Of a DNA stretch of 64,000 nucleotides, positions 21,751-33,119 are shown in pieces. Positions within the stretch are counted from its first letter, which is position 1; the number at the start of each line of letters is the position of its first letter. The stretch covers positions 210,001 to 274,000 of the forward strand of contig JACVVK020000384.1 of the NCBI GenBank assembly GCA_018292915.2, read 5' to 3'. The DNA is from Batillaria attramentaria (taxonomy: Eukaryota; Mollusca; Gastropoda; Batillariidae). The notes beneath the pieces are model-generated. The model did no database searches and was not told the origin of the DNA. It saw only the letters and a program-made list of their open reading frames with translations. The position numbers and the translations under genes were made by a program.

Positions 21751-22166
21751 GGGACCCCACAACAAATAGGGACAAAACCGCCCAGCCACTTTTGAGAATA
21801 TTGGAATAAAAACAGTAGGGGGTCAAATAATTTTCAGCGAGTTATTTTTGAGTCCTTAAACAACTGATACAACCAAGTTCTGTGAAAGGCGGTTTCAAGG
21901 CTGAGTGTTGCGTGTAAACAGGTCTGAAACGAGCATATGTAATACAGCCACTTGTACCGGCAGCATTAACATGTCACTCTTTACCGGCCATTTTCTCAAA
22001 ATGGCGGCTTTTCAACAGCGAGTTTTCAACAAATATATCTCAGGAATACAACATGCCACAGTAATATTTTTATACCTAAAGAAAGCTTATTTTCTGCATT
22101 TTCCGTGATACCAGTAACTTCATTTGCCCCAAATCACCCGGCTTTGTCCCCCGTTCGTAGGGTTCC
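21751..22166. mobile_element. 416 bp inverted-repeat element (MITE-like)
   Basis: Left end GGGACCCCACAACAAATAGG then GACAAAACC; the right end read on the minus strand is GGAACCCTACGAACGGGGGA then CAAAGCC. These form roughly 30 bp imperfect terminal inverted repeats. No transposase frame. The last part (about 22085-22155) recurs inverted at 62275-62345, so the sequence is interspersed. No convincing target duplication. Confidence 0.6.
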
Positions 22167-22266
22167 ATCACATAATTGTCTTGGTTACATCGTCCTTATC
22201 AAGCCATAATTGATCTAGGAATCTCTGTTGTAGATACAGAATCACTGAGTCCTAAAATGGTAAGAA

Positions 22267-22269
<3 letters not shown>

Positions 22270-22343
<74 letters not shown>
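22270..22343. repeat. CT/CA compound microsatellite
   Basis: CT run joined directly to a CA run. Confidence 0.95.
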
Positions 22344-22344
<1 letters not shown>

Positions 22345-22347
<3 letters not shown>

Positions 22348-22920
22348 ACCCTCTTCCTATCGGCCTCAGCAACCCTGCCCCCACCCCACCCCCATCTCTC
22401 CCTTAAACTGCCCAGGAACATTATTCAGTCTAAGAGTGACCGAACCGGTTACTAAGCCACACGAGGGTCACAGTAATCTGTCAGCCAGCACGGCAAACTC
22501 GCCCCTCCGGCTGGAATATTCTATGAATAACAAATCGACCTCTCCTAACCCGTCCTGCACAGAAACTTCACCCGCCAATGAAGCAGGAAATATAGAATTG
22601 CACCTGATTTCGTTTCTCTTTTCATTATTATTTTCGTTATTCATTCATTCCCAATGTTATTTGAATGATAAGGAATAACGTACAGTATAAGATATTCTGG
22701 CGTTCTGATGAATGTAACACGTTTGCCGAAACATCAAAGGGCGTAATCTTGTTTTGCTTGATTCTCAGTTTCTGCTTTCTACCAGATTCGGCAACAGCAA
22801 ATCGGGAGCATGTGGCATGTAACAGCGGGCATGTATTTGGCTGGTTGTGATATGGGGAAGCGGCATCGTTATCAATTGCACCTCTCTGCTCTGTCTTTGC
22901 AGACTACGTTTTTTCACAGT
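22345..22920. other. anonymous DNA, nothing recognised
   Basis: No supported feature. Confidence 0.4.
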
Positions 22921-23105
22921 GGGGGGTGGGGGGGGGGGAGGGGAGGGGGAGAAGGGGGTGGAAGGCGGGAGAGATGGGTACGTTTGTCTCTATGCACGTG
23001 TCGGGGGTGGGGTGGGGGGGGGTCTGGGGTGTGAGGGCTTTGGGGATTTGAGTGTGGTAGTCGTGGGAGGGAAGGGCGGGAACGAAAGGGGGGGGGGGGA
23101 GGGGG
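22921..23105. repeat. G-rich low-complexity tract
   Basis: Many runs of four to ten G separated by one or two bases on plus; G-quadruplex formation is possible. Confidence 0.8.
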
Positions 23106-23109
23106 TGCT

Positions 23110-23905
23110 CCCAGTTAAACAATGAAACAAAGTGCGTCCACAAATTTTGTAAACTGCTGAAGAATTCTGGAAACTGTTATATTTCTGTTTGGGCGTTCAG
23201 AGTGAAATTTAGCACACTCTATGCGGAGACATTAAAATATACCGTAGTTCTAATGAGTTCCGACAGTTGGCGGGATATCAAACAGAAAAAGAATTAGGCT
23301 AACCATGTTCTTTATCAGGGCACTTTGGTCTACCTTCTGCCTGAACCATTTTCTGAACCTTTTTTTTTTCAGTTATGCCCCTGGGTTGAAAGATCATCAA
23401 AAGTTAAACGTATTAGCGTTGTTCTTTGGGAGAAGATGCTGGGGGTGAGACCATAATTATTCTTCTCTATGTACTCTGAGGAAATCCTCGCTGGTACACC
23501 GTCACACCAAGCCAACCCACGCGGGTATGCGACAGACCCCACGGGCACATGGGTGAGTCGGGCCAAGGCATCCAATTAAAAAATCCCATTGACTGAAATC
23601 ACTTACAGAAGGAGCAGATGAGGTTTTATTGGACGACTATAACATGGAAATGATGATTGTGTCTTGGTGATCCTTGCGGCAATGGAAAATCCCGCGACCT
23701 GTTTCTTTTGATTTGAGTTCTATGCTCTGCCGCACAGCGTTCCATATTGTCGTTGCCCTGCCACGTTGTGGTGGGCAGAGACTGTCAGACGGACTGGCAG
23801 ACAGACACACCAACCAGATTTGAGCCTACCGCTTCGCAAGGGACAAAAAACAAACAAACAAACAAAAACCCTCAAGTGATCTGCCAAGACTGGTGCCTGG
23901 TGGAG
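23110..23905. other. anonymous DNA
   Basis: Only a short AAAC repeat near 23846-23866. Confidence 0.4.
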
Positions 23906-23917
23906 ACAGCATAAAAA

Positions 23918-24090
23918 GCAAGATGTATTCCCCGGGCTCGTTTGACTCCCGGGGCTCTTCTAGCCTAAAGCCTCAAGCTTCATTGACGCGGGGCGCTTGC
24001 AGACCCGAACTGCTTAGATCCGGGACACTTCTAATCTCAAGCTGCATTGACACTGCATGGCCGGCACTTTCAGCCTCACGATTCAGTCTT
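23918..24090. repeat. direct repeats of a CCGGGGCACTTC-type motif
   Basis: At least two direct units, CCCGGGGCTCTTCTAGCCT...CAAGCTTCATTGAC and CCGGGACACTTCTAATCT...CAAGCTGCATTGAC, spaced about 75 bp. The same motif forms an inverted repeat at 61376-61492. Confidence 0.65.
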
Positions 24091-24094
24091 AGAA

Positions 24095-24800
24095 CCGGGG
24101 TCACAGTACTGCACGAGGGGGACTACATACCGCGTGTCAACGGTACGAAGTAAATTATTATGGGCTTTTTCCGAACTCACGTAGAACTGTCATCTTGAAC
24201 CGAATACACCTGAGCCAGACTGAACACTTTTGGAGTTGTTCCCACATTTCAAGAGTAGCATTTCTGGCAGGCAAACTGATCATAGTCAGTCTACTGACGG
24301 GTGTTCAAAACTCAGTGACTGATCATCTCTCTCCGCATAACGCGTATATCACCTTCTGTCCCCGCGTTCTGCAGTCAAACAGAATGATTGAACGTGATGA
24401 CGCTGTTGAAAGGGAGCTGCCACTGCTAGTGATTGACTGGACTCTGTCATGACAAAGACCTGCATACGGTAGTGGCTCGCGGCCAAGACTTCTACAGTCA
24501 CCCAGAACAGAGGCCTAAGCGCTTTGGGTCCGACAGGCGCTTAAGCCCTTTTCACATAGATGGTAGTCTTCATCGAGGTAGCGTCTATAGCGCGCAAGTG
24601 GACCGCGTTCGGTCAGAGTCATTATAGCTTACAGAGGAATGTCTGCTCGGTTCCTCCCGGTTAATTGATCACAGTGAATGTGCACGTTCTGCACGACATT
24701 AGTGTACACTGGGAGTGGTGGTGTTTACTAATGCTGGATTAGATTGGGGGTGAGTCCAGCTGCATTCACACCTGTGTTCTGGACACTTCATGGTAGTAAC
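24095..24800. other. anonymous DNA, nothing recognised
   Basis: No supported feature. Confidence 0.35.

Positions 24801-24866
<66 letters not shown>
24801..24866. repeat. CT/CA compound microsatellite
   Basis: CT then CA runs, directly upstream of repeat family D. Confidence 0.95.
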
Positions 24867-24868
<2 letters not shown>

Positions 24869-24904
24869 TAACACCTGTCTTCCGGTCTAAAACGCAACAG
24901 GAAT

Positions 24905-25135
24905 ATGAAAAAGAGAAGGGGTTACATTTTAAAGAAGTTCCAATGTTCCGTTTATTCAGCTGCAATGCACACATCATGATCATTCCATCACCTGATTTCT
25001 TCTAGCCTCTCGTGTCAGCTGCGCATGAAAACAAATATTCCACACGGCAGGCTCATCGCTGAGTTTTAACCGTCACCTTGCATGGATCTTATTTATAAAA
25101 CCATCAATAAGCGCCAAACTGTCTTTTTATACTCT
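24905..25135 (+). repeat. dispersed repeat family D, copy 1
   Basis: Aligns with 42350-42590: AAGTTCCAATGTTCCGTTT, a GTCAGCTGCGCATGA block, ATTCCACACGGCAGGCTCAT, CTTATTTATAAAACCA and TTTTTATACTCT. Both copies follow a CT/CA or CT/GT microsatellite. Element class unknown. Confidence 0.75.
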
Positions 25136-25139
25136 AAGA

Positions 25140-25570
25140 TCACGATAAGGAGCAAATTTTCAAAGTATGTCCAACGGTAGCGGAGTTGTTACTACAAGGA
25201 ATTTGGACAGATTTTTTTCTTTCTAAATCACGTGCAGACTTGCTTACGTCCATCTTTCGAAGAGGAGAAGGCTGTGGCCAGTGGTGTGGAAAACAGAAAA
25301 ACTGTCGCACGTACCAGAGTGAATAGAAGGTTGAAGGTTTGTACATGAAGCAGCGCTTAGTGGCAGGCGTTCACTGCTTCGTCCTCCAGCCCTGCGGCGC
25401 CATGAGCATTTCAGTACAGAGGGCCTGATATGTGCGCCCAGGAGGTCTACCATACCATACAAACCCGGAATACTGTTTACGCTCTGTGTCCGTGTAGTCT
25501 TTCCCCCTGTAGCACTTTCGCTGGTTAGAATGAAATTCAATGTTCTGTTGTGGTTCGTTGACTTCAGTTC
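25140..25570. other. anonymous DNA, nothing recognised
   Basis: No supported feature. Confidence 0.4.
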
Positions 25571-25580
25571 TGTTCCGTAT

Positions 25581-25654
25581 AGTGGTGGGTGGGTGCTTGG
25601 GGGTTTAACATCCTTTTCCACCCCATACGGATGATACCAAAGACGGGGCATCTA
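25581..25654 (-). mobile_element. SINE family A, strongly 5'-truncated
   Basis: Only the terminal 74 bp of the family A 3' block is present on the minus strand, yet it is flanked by TTCCGTAT at 25573-25580 and 25655-25662. A duplication around a truncated copy shows that it inserted in truncated form. Confidence 0.85.
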
Positions 25655-25979
25655 TTCCGTATCGACCACAAAATTAATGACTGCAAGAGAAAATAATGCG
25701 GAAGCCGAACAAGCGCGAGTTTACCGACCTCCTCCGAACTATGCCAGTCATGACATGGGGTGACGCCATCAGGAATTTGACAGTTATCTTTTCTTTTCAC
25801 TGCTTTCCTTCTGCCTTGTCTGTACCTTGGCGTGTTGTTGTTGAGAGAAAGAAGAATACAACTGAAACAGGCCCGGAATGTCCCGTGAAACAAAAACCCA
25901 AAATCTGATCTAGAGACGGTAGGTCGTGTCGAAAGGTGCCAAACACTGATGCCTGGTTGTGTTGACTGATGAAAATCAC

Positions 25980-26086
25980 ACACGCACACGCACGCACGCA
26001 CACACACACACTGACACGCACACACACACACACACACACACACTGACACGCACACACACACACACACACACTGACACGCACACACA
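25980..26086. repeat. CA microsatellite with periodic TGACACGCA interruptions
   Basis: CA runs broken three times by TGACACGCA, suggesting local duplication of an interrupted unit. Confidence 0.9.
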
Positions 26087-26165
26087 CCGAATACCAGTCA
26101 GCATAAGGCATACTTTTTCCATTTAGATTAATCCTGCTTCGATGTTTTGTACCGATTTGCTTGCC

Positions 26166-26262
26166 AAAAACCCGAAACAAAACAAACAAACAAAAAACAA
26201 ACAGACAAAAAAAAAAACGAAACAAAACAAAACAAAACAACAACAACAACAACAAAACACTT
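26166..26262. repeat. A/C-rich low-complexity tract
   Basis: AAAC, AACA and CAA units. Confidence 0.85.
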
Positions 26263-26299
26263 TAATTTTTGCCTCCTCCTCTTCTTCTTCTCCAATGTC

Positions 26300-26396
26300 C
26301 TGGCTGGGGCTAGATATTTCCTGTCCATTTCCTCGTCGCCCCATCTTTGATATCGCCCGTATGGTAGTGGAAAAGGACGTTAAACCCCACCCACCC
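26300..26396 (+). mobile_element. SINE family A, 5'-truncated
   Basis: Starts at TGGCTGGGGCTAGATATTT, just after the head, and keeps the 3' block (GTCGCCCCATCTTTGATATC, GTGGAAAAGGACGTTAAACC, CCCACCC). Confidence 0.8.
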
Positions 26397-26425
26397 TTCT
26401 TCGCCACTGCTTTGTTTGGTGGACG

Positions 26426-26480
26426 CCGTGTGGCTCAATCAGTTGAGCACGGGACTCGAGATCAGAAGCAGCGGCAACAA
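26426..26480 (+). mobile_element. possible tRNA-like SINE head
   Basis: CGTGTGGCTCAATCAGTTGA is a near-consensus box A, followed by GCACGGGACTCGAGATC. Box B is not recognisable. Confidence 0.4.
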
Positions 26481-26481
26481 A

Positions 26482-26619
26482 TCACGACAGGAGCAAAATT
26501 GTTGCCCTTTTTCCTTTTCTTCCTTTTTTTTTTTTTGGGGGGGGGGGGGGGGATATCGACGTCAAATCTTAAAATACTCACTTGATGGTTTGGATTTTAG
26601 GTTTGATTTTGTTGGTTGA
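26482..26619. other. anonymous DNA with T and G runs
   Basis: T run and long G run at 26524-26552; nothing else. Confidence 0.4.
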
Positions 26620-26786
26620 TATCTCGTAAAAGCCCGTGTAAAAATCGCAGTTTTCTCTTGAAATCATCAGTCACTGGAAGCCAGTTGAAGCCACTATTAT
26701 GCAGCGGTCTTGCTCCTAGCGGGAAGGCCTTGTGTAATAGTGGGTTGATGGGGCTCCTACTGGTGTGCAGTGGCTCGTCTTAACAT
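26620..26786 (+). repeat. dispersed repeat family G, copy 1
   Basis: Matches the reverse complement of 34888-35086: AAAAATCGCAGTTTT, TTGAAATC, GGAAGCCAGTTGAAGCCACT, CCTAGCGGGAA and TACTGGTGTGCAGTGGCT. Confidence 0.8.
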
Positions 26787-26789
26787 ATA

Positions 26790-27434
26790 GTGGGCAGAGG
26801 TTGGTCGGGCCCGGGTTCATAAGAGTTATAGGGAGTTCAACGTGCATTTCCTACCACGTAAGTGTGGTTTATGTCAGTTCCAACACACCTATGCAGTAAG
26901 TTGTTAAATTATGAGGGAACTGAACTTCGAACCTACTGTCATTGCCAGTCCCAGATCGACACTAAGATAGTGTGTGCATTCCACATTTACCCTGTCAGTT
27001 TGCTTTTTCTCGTCCAGAAATACCAACGCAAAACAAGACGATAAACCGAGCGATGGGATTTCGCCAGATATAAAATACAGTGAAGCAACAAACGTTGAGG
27101 GGGGAAAAGGCAAGAAAGAGAAGAGAAAGAAAATATGGCCTGTTTTTCCCTCCAACTAAACGTTAACACGCACGTGGCGTTATCTAGGTAAGATCAAGTT
27201 CTCCTGTTTCTGTTGTTTTTGCTGCCACAAATGTTTGTTTGGCGATCCGTCAGCGTGAACAACTGACTCTTTTCTTCCCGTATAACGTTAACACTATAAA
27301 ACAGTAACACAACTGTGAGGTGAGAATCGCCCGTTTTGTAACGTACGTAGGTACGCGTCCTGCTAAACATAGTTAGTTGTCGCGTAACACTTTCAGATCA
27401 ACATGGTGCACGGTGAAACACGAGTTTTCAGGTT

Positions 27435-27435
<1 letters not shown>
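26790..27435. other. anonymous DNA, nothing recognised
   Basis: No supported feature. Confidence 0.4.
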
Positions 27436-27486
<51 letters not shown>

Positions 27487-27499
27487 TGTGTGTGTGTGG
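27436..27499. repeat. GT microsatellite
   Basis: Long GT array with one interruption. Confidence 0.95.
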
Positions 27500-27629
27500 T
27501 CAGCACCAGTACCAAAAATGCACGGCGTCAGTGACGGTTGCATGGTTAGTGGTCTCAGCCTACAGGTCAGCCCGAAAAAAATCACGTACTGTGTGGTGCA
27601 CAGCACGGGCTAGGGACGACACGCAGGCT

Positions 27630-28084
27630 GCCTTAAGTAGATGCGATATATCAGTAATTGATGACGAACTGCATTTTATCATGGAATGCCCAAAATTTCA
27701 AGCTGAAAGGCAACATATTATACCATCAACATTTCGCAGACCAATTTCATCTTTTAATTTCTGCAGGTACATGTCACTAGAACTACCAAAGAAAACATTG
27801 CTAAGTCTGGCAAAATTCATTAGAAAGAGTAAAATCGTCTAGTATGTCATGTAGGTATGTTTGTAACTATGTTGACATGTTTCACCTCACACACGTGCAC
27901 TATTGTTTTTGTTTGTTCTTTTGTAACATATGCGATGTGCAGTTTGGACTGTTGTGATTTCTTCCGTCCTACATGTGTTTTTGTAATTCTGTACGTATTA
28001 GAATCATGTACGATGCATTACTTGACATTCCTCCATACCCCAAATGGGGAGAAAGGAATAAAATCTTTGAATCTTGAATCTTGA
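27630..28084 (+). pseudogene. LINE 3' end: ORF2 C-terminus plus 3' UTR
   Basis: The plus frame ending at 27842 encodes about 70 residues with the pattern of the C-terminal region of non-LTR retrotransposon ORF2 proteins: DDELHFIMECPKFQAER (acidic-HF-x3-CP-x-Y/F-x3-R pattern), then a hydrophobic and basic tail ending SLAKFIRKSKIV. A 3' UTR of about 215 bp follows, with AATAAAA at 28057-28063 and a short tandem tail of TTGAATC units. The reverse transcriptase and endonuclease parts are absent, so this is a 5'-truncated dead copy. The frame runs upstream into the GT array without meaning. I cannot assign the clade with certainty (CR1/L2/Rex-like versus RTE-like). Confidence 0.7.
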
Positions 28085-28089
28085 AAGTT

Positions 28090-28870
28090 TGAGGTAGATA
28101 TTCCGGGCTGAAGCATGAACTTGATCCAGTATGTAGCTTCCAGTCAAAGCAGCCGTGTATCCTCGCAGATTCCTAATGAGTGTACAACAAAAGGTGAAAT
28201 AGTCAATGGAAAGCATTCGCCTGCAAAGGACACTCTCAGTCAGAAACAACAAAGGGAAAAAGAAAGAAAGAAAAAAAGACAAAACAAAAGAAAACAAAAC
28301 AAAAACCCCGAACAAGAAGAAACAAAACCAACATCGGCAACAAGAACAACAACAACAACAACGTTAATCTGGAGCGATGGTGTCGTAATTGAATGGATAC
28401 ACACGGACAAAGGCAATTTCTCGCTGAAAATACATTACAAAATTAAATCTTCTAGACAAGCCCGAGCTATTCTCCGTATACTCCAGTCACTCGAGGTCCA
28501 GAAACAAGCATACATGCACCAGAACAGAAACGCAGTTTCGTCAATTTACGCGTCTGTGCATGAACAAACAAACCCCGATCAGTAGACGGTGAACAATTTC
28601 GCGCCTGAGGGGCTGTTTTGGACTCTGGTGGTTTGATCTTTTTCCACCGGACGTCGAATTAGGGAAGTGAGAGGTGGGCGGGTTTGTTGTTGTTGTTGTT
28701 GTCGTTGGGGGAGGAAGTTTCTTGACTGCAGACATCGAGCCTGTTTGTCTACTAGCTGTGCTGTGCTTTTCTATAGTCTTCAGTCAGCAGAAGGTACCGT
28801 TATTTCGGACTGAATAGAAACGACTGATGGAGAGAGAGATAAGAAAGAGGGGAGGGGAGGGATGTGAGGG

Positions 28871-28871
<1 letters not shown>
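28090..28871. other. anonymous DNA with A-rich patches
   Basis: A-rich AAAC/AAG tract at about 28245-28330 and CAA run near 28345. The 156-codon plus frame at 28115-28585 runs through low complexity and has no recognised domain. Confidence 0.4.

Positions 28872-28928
<57 letters not shown>
28872..28928. repeat. GT microsatellite
   Basis: Uninterrupted GT run. Confidence 0.95.
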
Positions 28929-28929
<1 letters not shown>

Positions 28930-30555
28930 GGGAGGAGACTAATGGGGTTGGGATCGAGTGTATTTTGAAGTTCCCATTCACATAATTAAGTAGAACTCAA
29001 CGTTTCTTTATCTGTGACTCCACATTTTGTATGCATTGTTTTGTTGTTGTTGGGGTTTTCTTGTTTGCTTTTGAATTTTTCATGGCTGATAGAAATTTAC
29101 ATAAAACTTTACGTTTCTTTTGCTTGATTTAAAAAGAAAAAACATTTTGTTTTAGTTATTGTTGTTGTTGTTGTTTATGTCGTTGTTCCTCTTGTTGTGT
29201 TTCATTGCAAATCGTATCTATATACATTACACATCTGTAAGCCATTGTATCACATCTTGACACTAATCCAAACGTCATCCATCACAGTTTCTATTTTATC
29301 CCACACCCCCTCTCCCATTATCTTTCTTTCGCTTGTTGCTGTTGTTTCCTCTTTTGCTGCCTCCTTCCATACAATGAGCTGTGACAGGAGGAGGCATATA
29401 ACGTAGCCTGAAAGTGACGCTTCGTCATCGCTGGTGTTACCAGATCTGCCCACCTGGACGTGGTATGCGGAGTTCTTCTGCCTGCGCTCTGCGCTTCCAG
29501 ATCGTAATCGCTTACACACTGTCACCAGCAAGCAGGCGTCTGCTTGTTCCTCAACGCGTATGTTGACATGGCACCTAGGGAGGAACTCACTTGTTTTGGA
29601 GGCCTTGTCACAATGAGGGGATCCTCTCCCGTGGTGATTTGTGCACTCACTGACTGACTAAGGGATGAGTGGCAGGTTTAGTGCGTTATACGTGTGAGGA
29701 ATATGCGTTGATGCTGTTTACAATTTTCCTGCAGGAAATAGAAGACCGTGAAGGCCTTGGGCAGGTATATGTACGAATAGTGCACTTCAGTTCCACACAG
29801 CTCGCTTCGACTGTGACGTCACCACCATCTCGTCTCAACCAAAGTCTGGAATATTGACGGAAAAGCGTCATTAATCTCCCCGACGGTGTCCTCTTCCGTG
29901 TCTTTGGCAATATAGATGTCTAGGCTGCTGTGAAATCTGCTAACAACACGCTAAAGGTGTACAACGAAACCGACGACAATCAAACTGTAGGCTCACGTTT
30001 CTCGGGAACTACTTTGCGGATGTGGTCAATTGTTGACGTAGTGCTTCGGTTCTAGTTCGGTTGTTTGGCGTGTTTCGTGCGGCGGAGAGGTTTCGGTTGC
30101 TTACGCGTCACGCCTGCGGTGGACGGATCGACCTACTTGCGCGTGGTGATTACTGATGAACTGTGGCAGACATGAAAAGAGAGGCGAAATCGGCACGTGC
30201 AGTTTGCTTCAGTCCAGAAATCTACCTCTAACCTGAGGTGGCCTGCGTGCTGTCATTAACCCACGTGATTTTTCGGTCTGAGTCCTGAACTGAACCTCAG
30301 AAACACCAACGAATTCGATTTCGTTTCGCTTTACTTCGTTAGAGTCTTGCGAGCGGAATGACATAATTATAGTAACGACAATAGTATTTTGATAACTGCA
30401 GTTATATCCTACATTGGTAAATCACAAAAAATCAGACTTTTTACATCCACAATGCTTGAAAAGAACCGGAACAAAAAACGCAGTTCGTTGGTGTTTCTAA
30501 AGCGCACGAATACTGCCGGCCACTCAGAACCTTGGGGATAGTGACTAGAGTGGGG
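28930..30555. other. anonymous DNA, nothing recognised
   Basis: TTG-rich patches near 29040 and 29160; otherwise unique-looking sequence without a supportable exon. Confidence 0.4.
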
Positions 30556-30558
30556 TTT

Positions 30559-30735
30559 TACGGGTGGGGGCTGGGTGTTTGGGAGTTTAACGTCCTTTTC
30601 AACCACGTAAGGGTGATATCCAAGACGGGGCAACGAGAAAGAGGACAGTACAAATATTTGGCCCCAGCCGGGATTGGAACTCACGACCCGGGCATTGAGA
30701 GTCCAGCGCTCTACCATTCGGCTATCTCGGCTCCC
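30559..30735 (-). mobile_element. SINE family A, full-length
   Basis: Minus-strand copy with full head (CTCTACCATTCGGCTATCTC, ACGACCCGGGCATT on plus), ATTTGGCCCCAGCCGGGATT and the 3' block. No clear target duplication. Confidence 0.9.
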
Positions 30736-30849
30736 AGGGAGGTTTCGCGTCCTTATGAATAACGAACACATGATAAATCCTTTCTAGAAGTATGCTGAGT
30801 GGCGTTAAGCATGAACACCATAAGGGCGATCAAAGATCTACTGAATATA

Positions 30850-31195
30850 GAGCGGGAGGTCAGGTTCGAGTCAAAGTTTGGGCATCCAATGTTTCTCTCT
30901 AGTAAAGTATATGGCACCGTTTATTCGGGCCGATCTTCGGGGCTTCCGTTTTGGAATACTCCGGCTTCCTCCCCCTCTGCTTTGGATATCCCCCCTTCCC
31001 CTCCCCCCCCCCCCCAAAAAAAAAAAAAGTCCAAAATAAATGCAGTTCTAAATTCCGAAACTGAAATAGCTGAGCTGACCCTACGCACCACGTGATTGTA
31101 ATGTGTTGATGTCCTATGTGTGAGAAAATGCGTGTGATTCATTTGAAGGTGCGTGTTGGGTTCAGTTAGCGGCAGTTGAGCCTATATCGAATTGG
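30850..31195 (+). mobile_element. SINE family C, head damaged
   Basis: Contains GGGAGGTCAGGTTCGAGTC (box B region), a GCACCGTTTATTCGGGCCGA-like block, ACTCCGGCTTCCTCCCCCTC, CTAAATTCCGAAACTGAAAT and AGCTGAGCTGACCCT in family order. Internal C and A runs (about 30998-31028) are expanded. The box A half is not recognisable. Confidence 0.8.
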
Positions 31196-31199
31196 TTAA

Positions 31200-31780
31200 A
31201 ACGCCAGTGTCCATAATCATGATTATCACTTTCCAGAATAAAAAGGGGTACACACAGATGTAGCTAGAGAGAGCGTCTTCACTAGTGTACATTTGCTGGT
31301 ATTAACTAAACCATGAATACTTAGAAGGGAAAATGTCAGCCGCAGTAACAGTAAAGGCGCCATTTTAGAGTCTAAAAAGACCACTGGGACGACCGCAGTT
31401 CCATGCATCTGATTATTTCCATTGACTGAATGAGTTTCCCCACCCCCGCAAAAATCGCCATGGCGTTGCCACTCAGGACCTAAACTTGTAATACGCCATG
31501 ATCGTCACTCCCGACAGATCCCTCGGCATACAGCAGTGGGAGACCAATTCTACTGTTGAAAAGCACCACGTCTGCTGGTCTTTGTGTTTTGTTTAACCAC
31601 AGTCATGACTAAGACTTGCCGTCCAAGACTAATTCAGTCGGTCCTGTTGTGCTCACAACTACCCAAAGTGTACGGCGCGGGAACTGAAGTGGAATACAGC
31701 CAATGTATTCTGCAGAACTCCCTGTACACAGAGACTGCTACTGACGCTGAAAATTAATGTTCCCCTATCGTTTAATAATA
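31200..31780. other. anonymous DNA, nothing recognised
   Basis: No supported feature. Confidence 0.4.
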
Positions 31781-31782
31781 AT

Positions 31783-32040
31783 AATAATAATGACTTACAA
31801 GGCGCCTATACATGTAAATGACAGGCTCTAAGCGCCGTACATCACAACTATGTACACCGCACAATAAACAACTTTCATACACATGCACAGACACAGGGAA
31901 CATTTAAACAGTGACTCTCAACAATCAGGCTGACATGGTGTGGAAGGCCAGGGTAGATCAGTTATCAGTTTTGAATAAGTAGGTTTTAAGACAGCGTTTA
32001 GCTTTGATTCAGGGTGGTGGGGACTAGCACAAGCTAAGAA
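31783..32040 (-). repeat. ATT-tailed repeat 3' segment
   Basis: The plus strand has AAT units followed by AAGGCGCCTATACATG and CTCTAAGCGCC. On the minus strand this is a GGCGCTTAGAG...ATAGGCGCC...ATTATT tail like that of family C. The body to about 32040 contains TAGGTTTTAAGACAGCGTTT, of an unclassified family. Confidence 0.5.
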
Positions 32041-32395
32041 TGATTTGTCAGTGAGCATAGAATATGGATTTGACTTGAAACAAAGCCTTCAAGAAGAATG
32101 TTTGTACCTCCATGCACGAAACAACACGTCTTCTGCTGGATACTCACATGCTAATAGACGACTCCACTCGGCAAGCCCCGAGGCCAAAGCCCCGGCTTTG
32201 CTCTGCCGTGTGTTAGCAAAACAGTACGTTGATGACGTATTTTTATGGAAAAGGGGTGATTTCAAGTCAAGTCAAAGTATATTTCAAAACCCCGTTGGGG
32301 GTACATGAAACTAGAAATTAACATATAAATCAAACTCACCACACCGGCCAATATACATCATGATCGCTCGCACACACGTTTTACAGGACTCAGGC

Positions 32396-32461
32396 ATACA
32401 TACATACATACATACATACATACATACATACATACATACATACATACATACATACATACAT
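32396..32461. repeat. CATA tetranucleotide microsatellite
   Basis: About 16 CATA units. Confidence 0.95.
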
Positions 32462-32464
32462 GTA

Positions 32465-33115
32465 GATTTCGAGATAGACGACATTGACGTAGTTTGTTTG
32501 TTTGTTTTATTTCTCAAATGCTCTCAATGGACTTACCGCCTTCTGTCCATTTTCAGTCATATCAAACTACACGTGCTTCCCTCGTTGTAGCGTCTGGCAA
32601 AACGTTTGTGTTGTGTTCATTATGCCGCGGAACGCGACTGATTGGTTAAATTTTGGGGGATCGCCCGTTTTGACTGACAGGAGAGGAGTCGTCTATTCAA
32701 ATACACACTGTTGTAATCCCTGACGGTGGTCGACTCGTTTCAAACTTCTTTCACAATCGTGTCAGAACACGAGACCCCCAATCCAGGCAAGGAAAACATA
32801 GGCAGCGTTCAGGAGAGCATCATGGGTACTGTTCTTCAGCCAGGCGGAAAAAAAGAGCAATGCGGTGTGATAATGAGTTCCAGACACAGAGCAAGGCTGA
32901 CTGATTTGACTGCTAGAACTTCCTTTATTAGCCTCATTCACCGAAAAGTAGTTTTTGCCTGAATTCCTGGGAGACGGAAGGGGTTTTTGGAGAAAAGTAT
33001 GAAGACAAGAAAAGAGCAGGAGTGAGAAAACTTTAGGAAGAGTGAATCATAAAGACGAGAAAAAAAAGAAAGAGGGAAGGACACAGAAGACTGTGTTTGT
33101 TCAGCAAGCAGAAAA
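32465..33115. other. anonymous DNA, nothing recognised
   Basis: No supported feature. Confidence 0.35.
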
Positions 33116-33119
33116 AAGC

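Noticed and set aside
28115..28585. 156-codon plus frame
   Set aside because: Lys/Gln/Thr-rich centre is low complexity; no domain, splice or promoter support.
32396..32461. CRISPR-like array
   Set aside because: Plain CATA microsatellite without spacers; no array with unique spacers occurs in the window.
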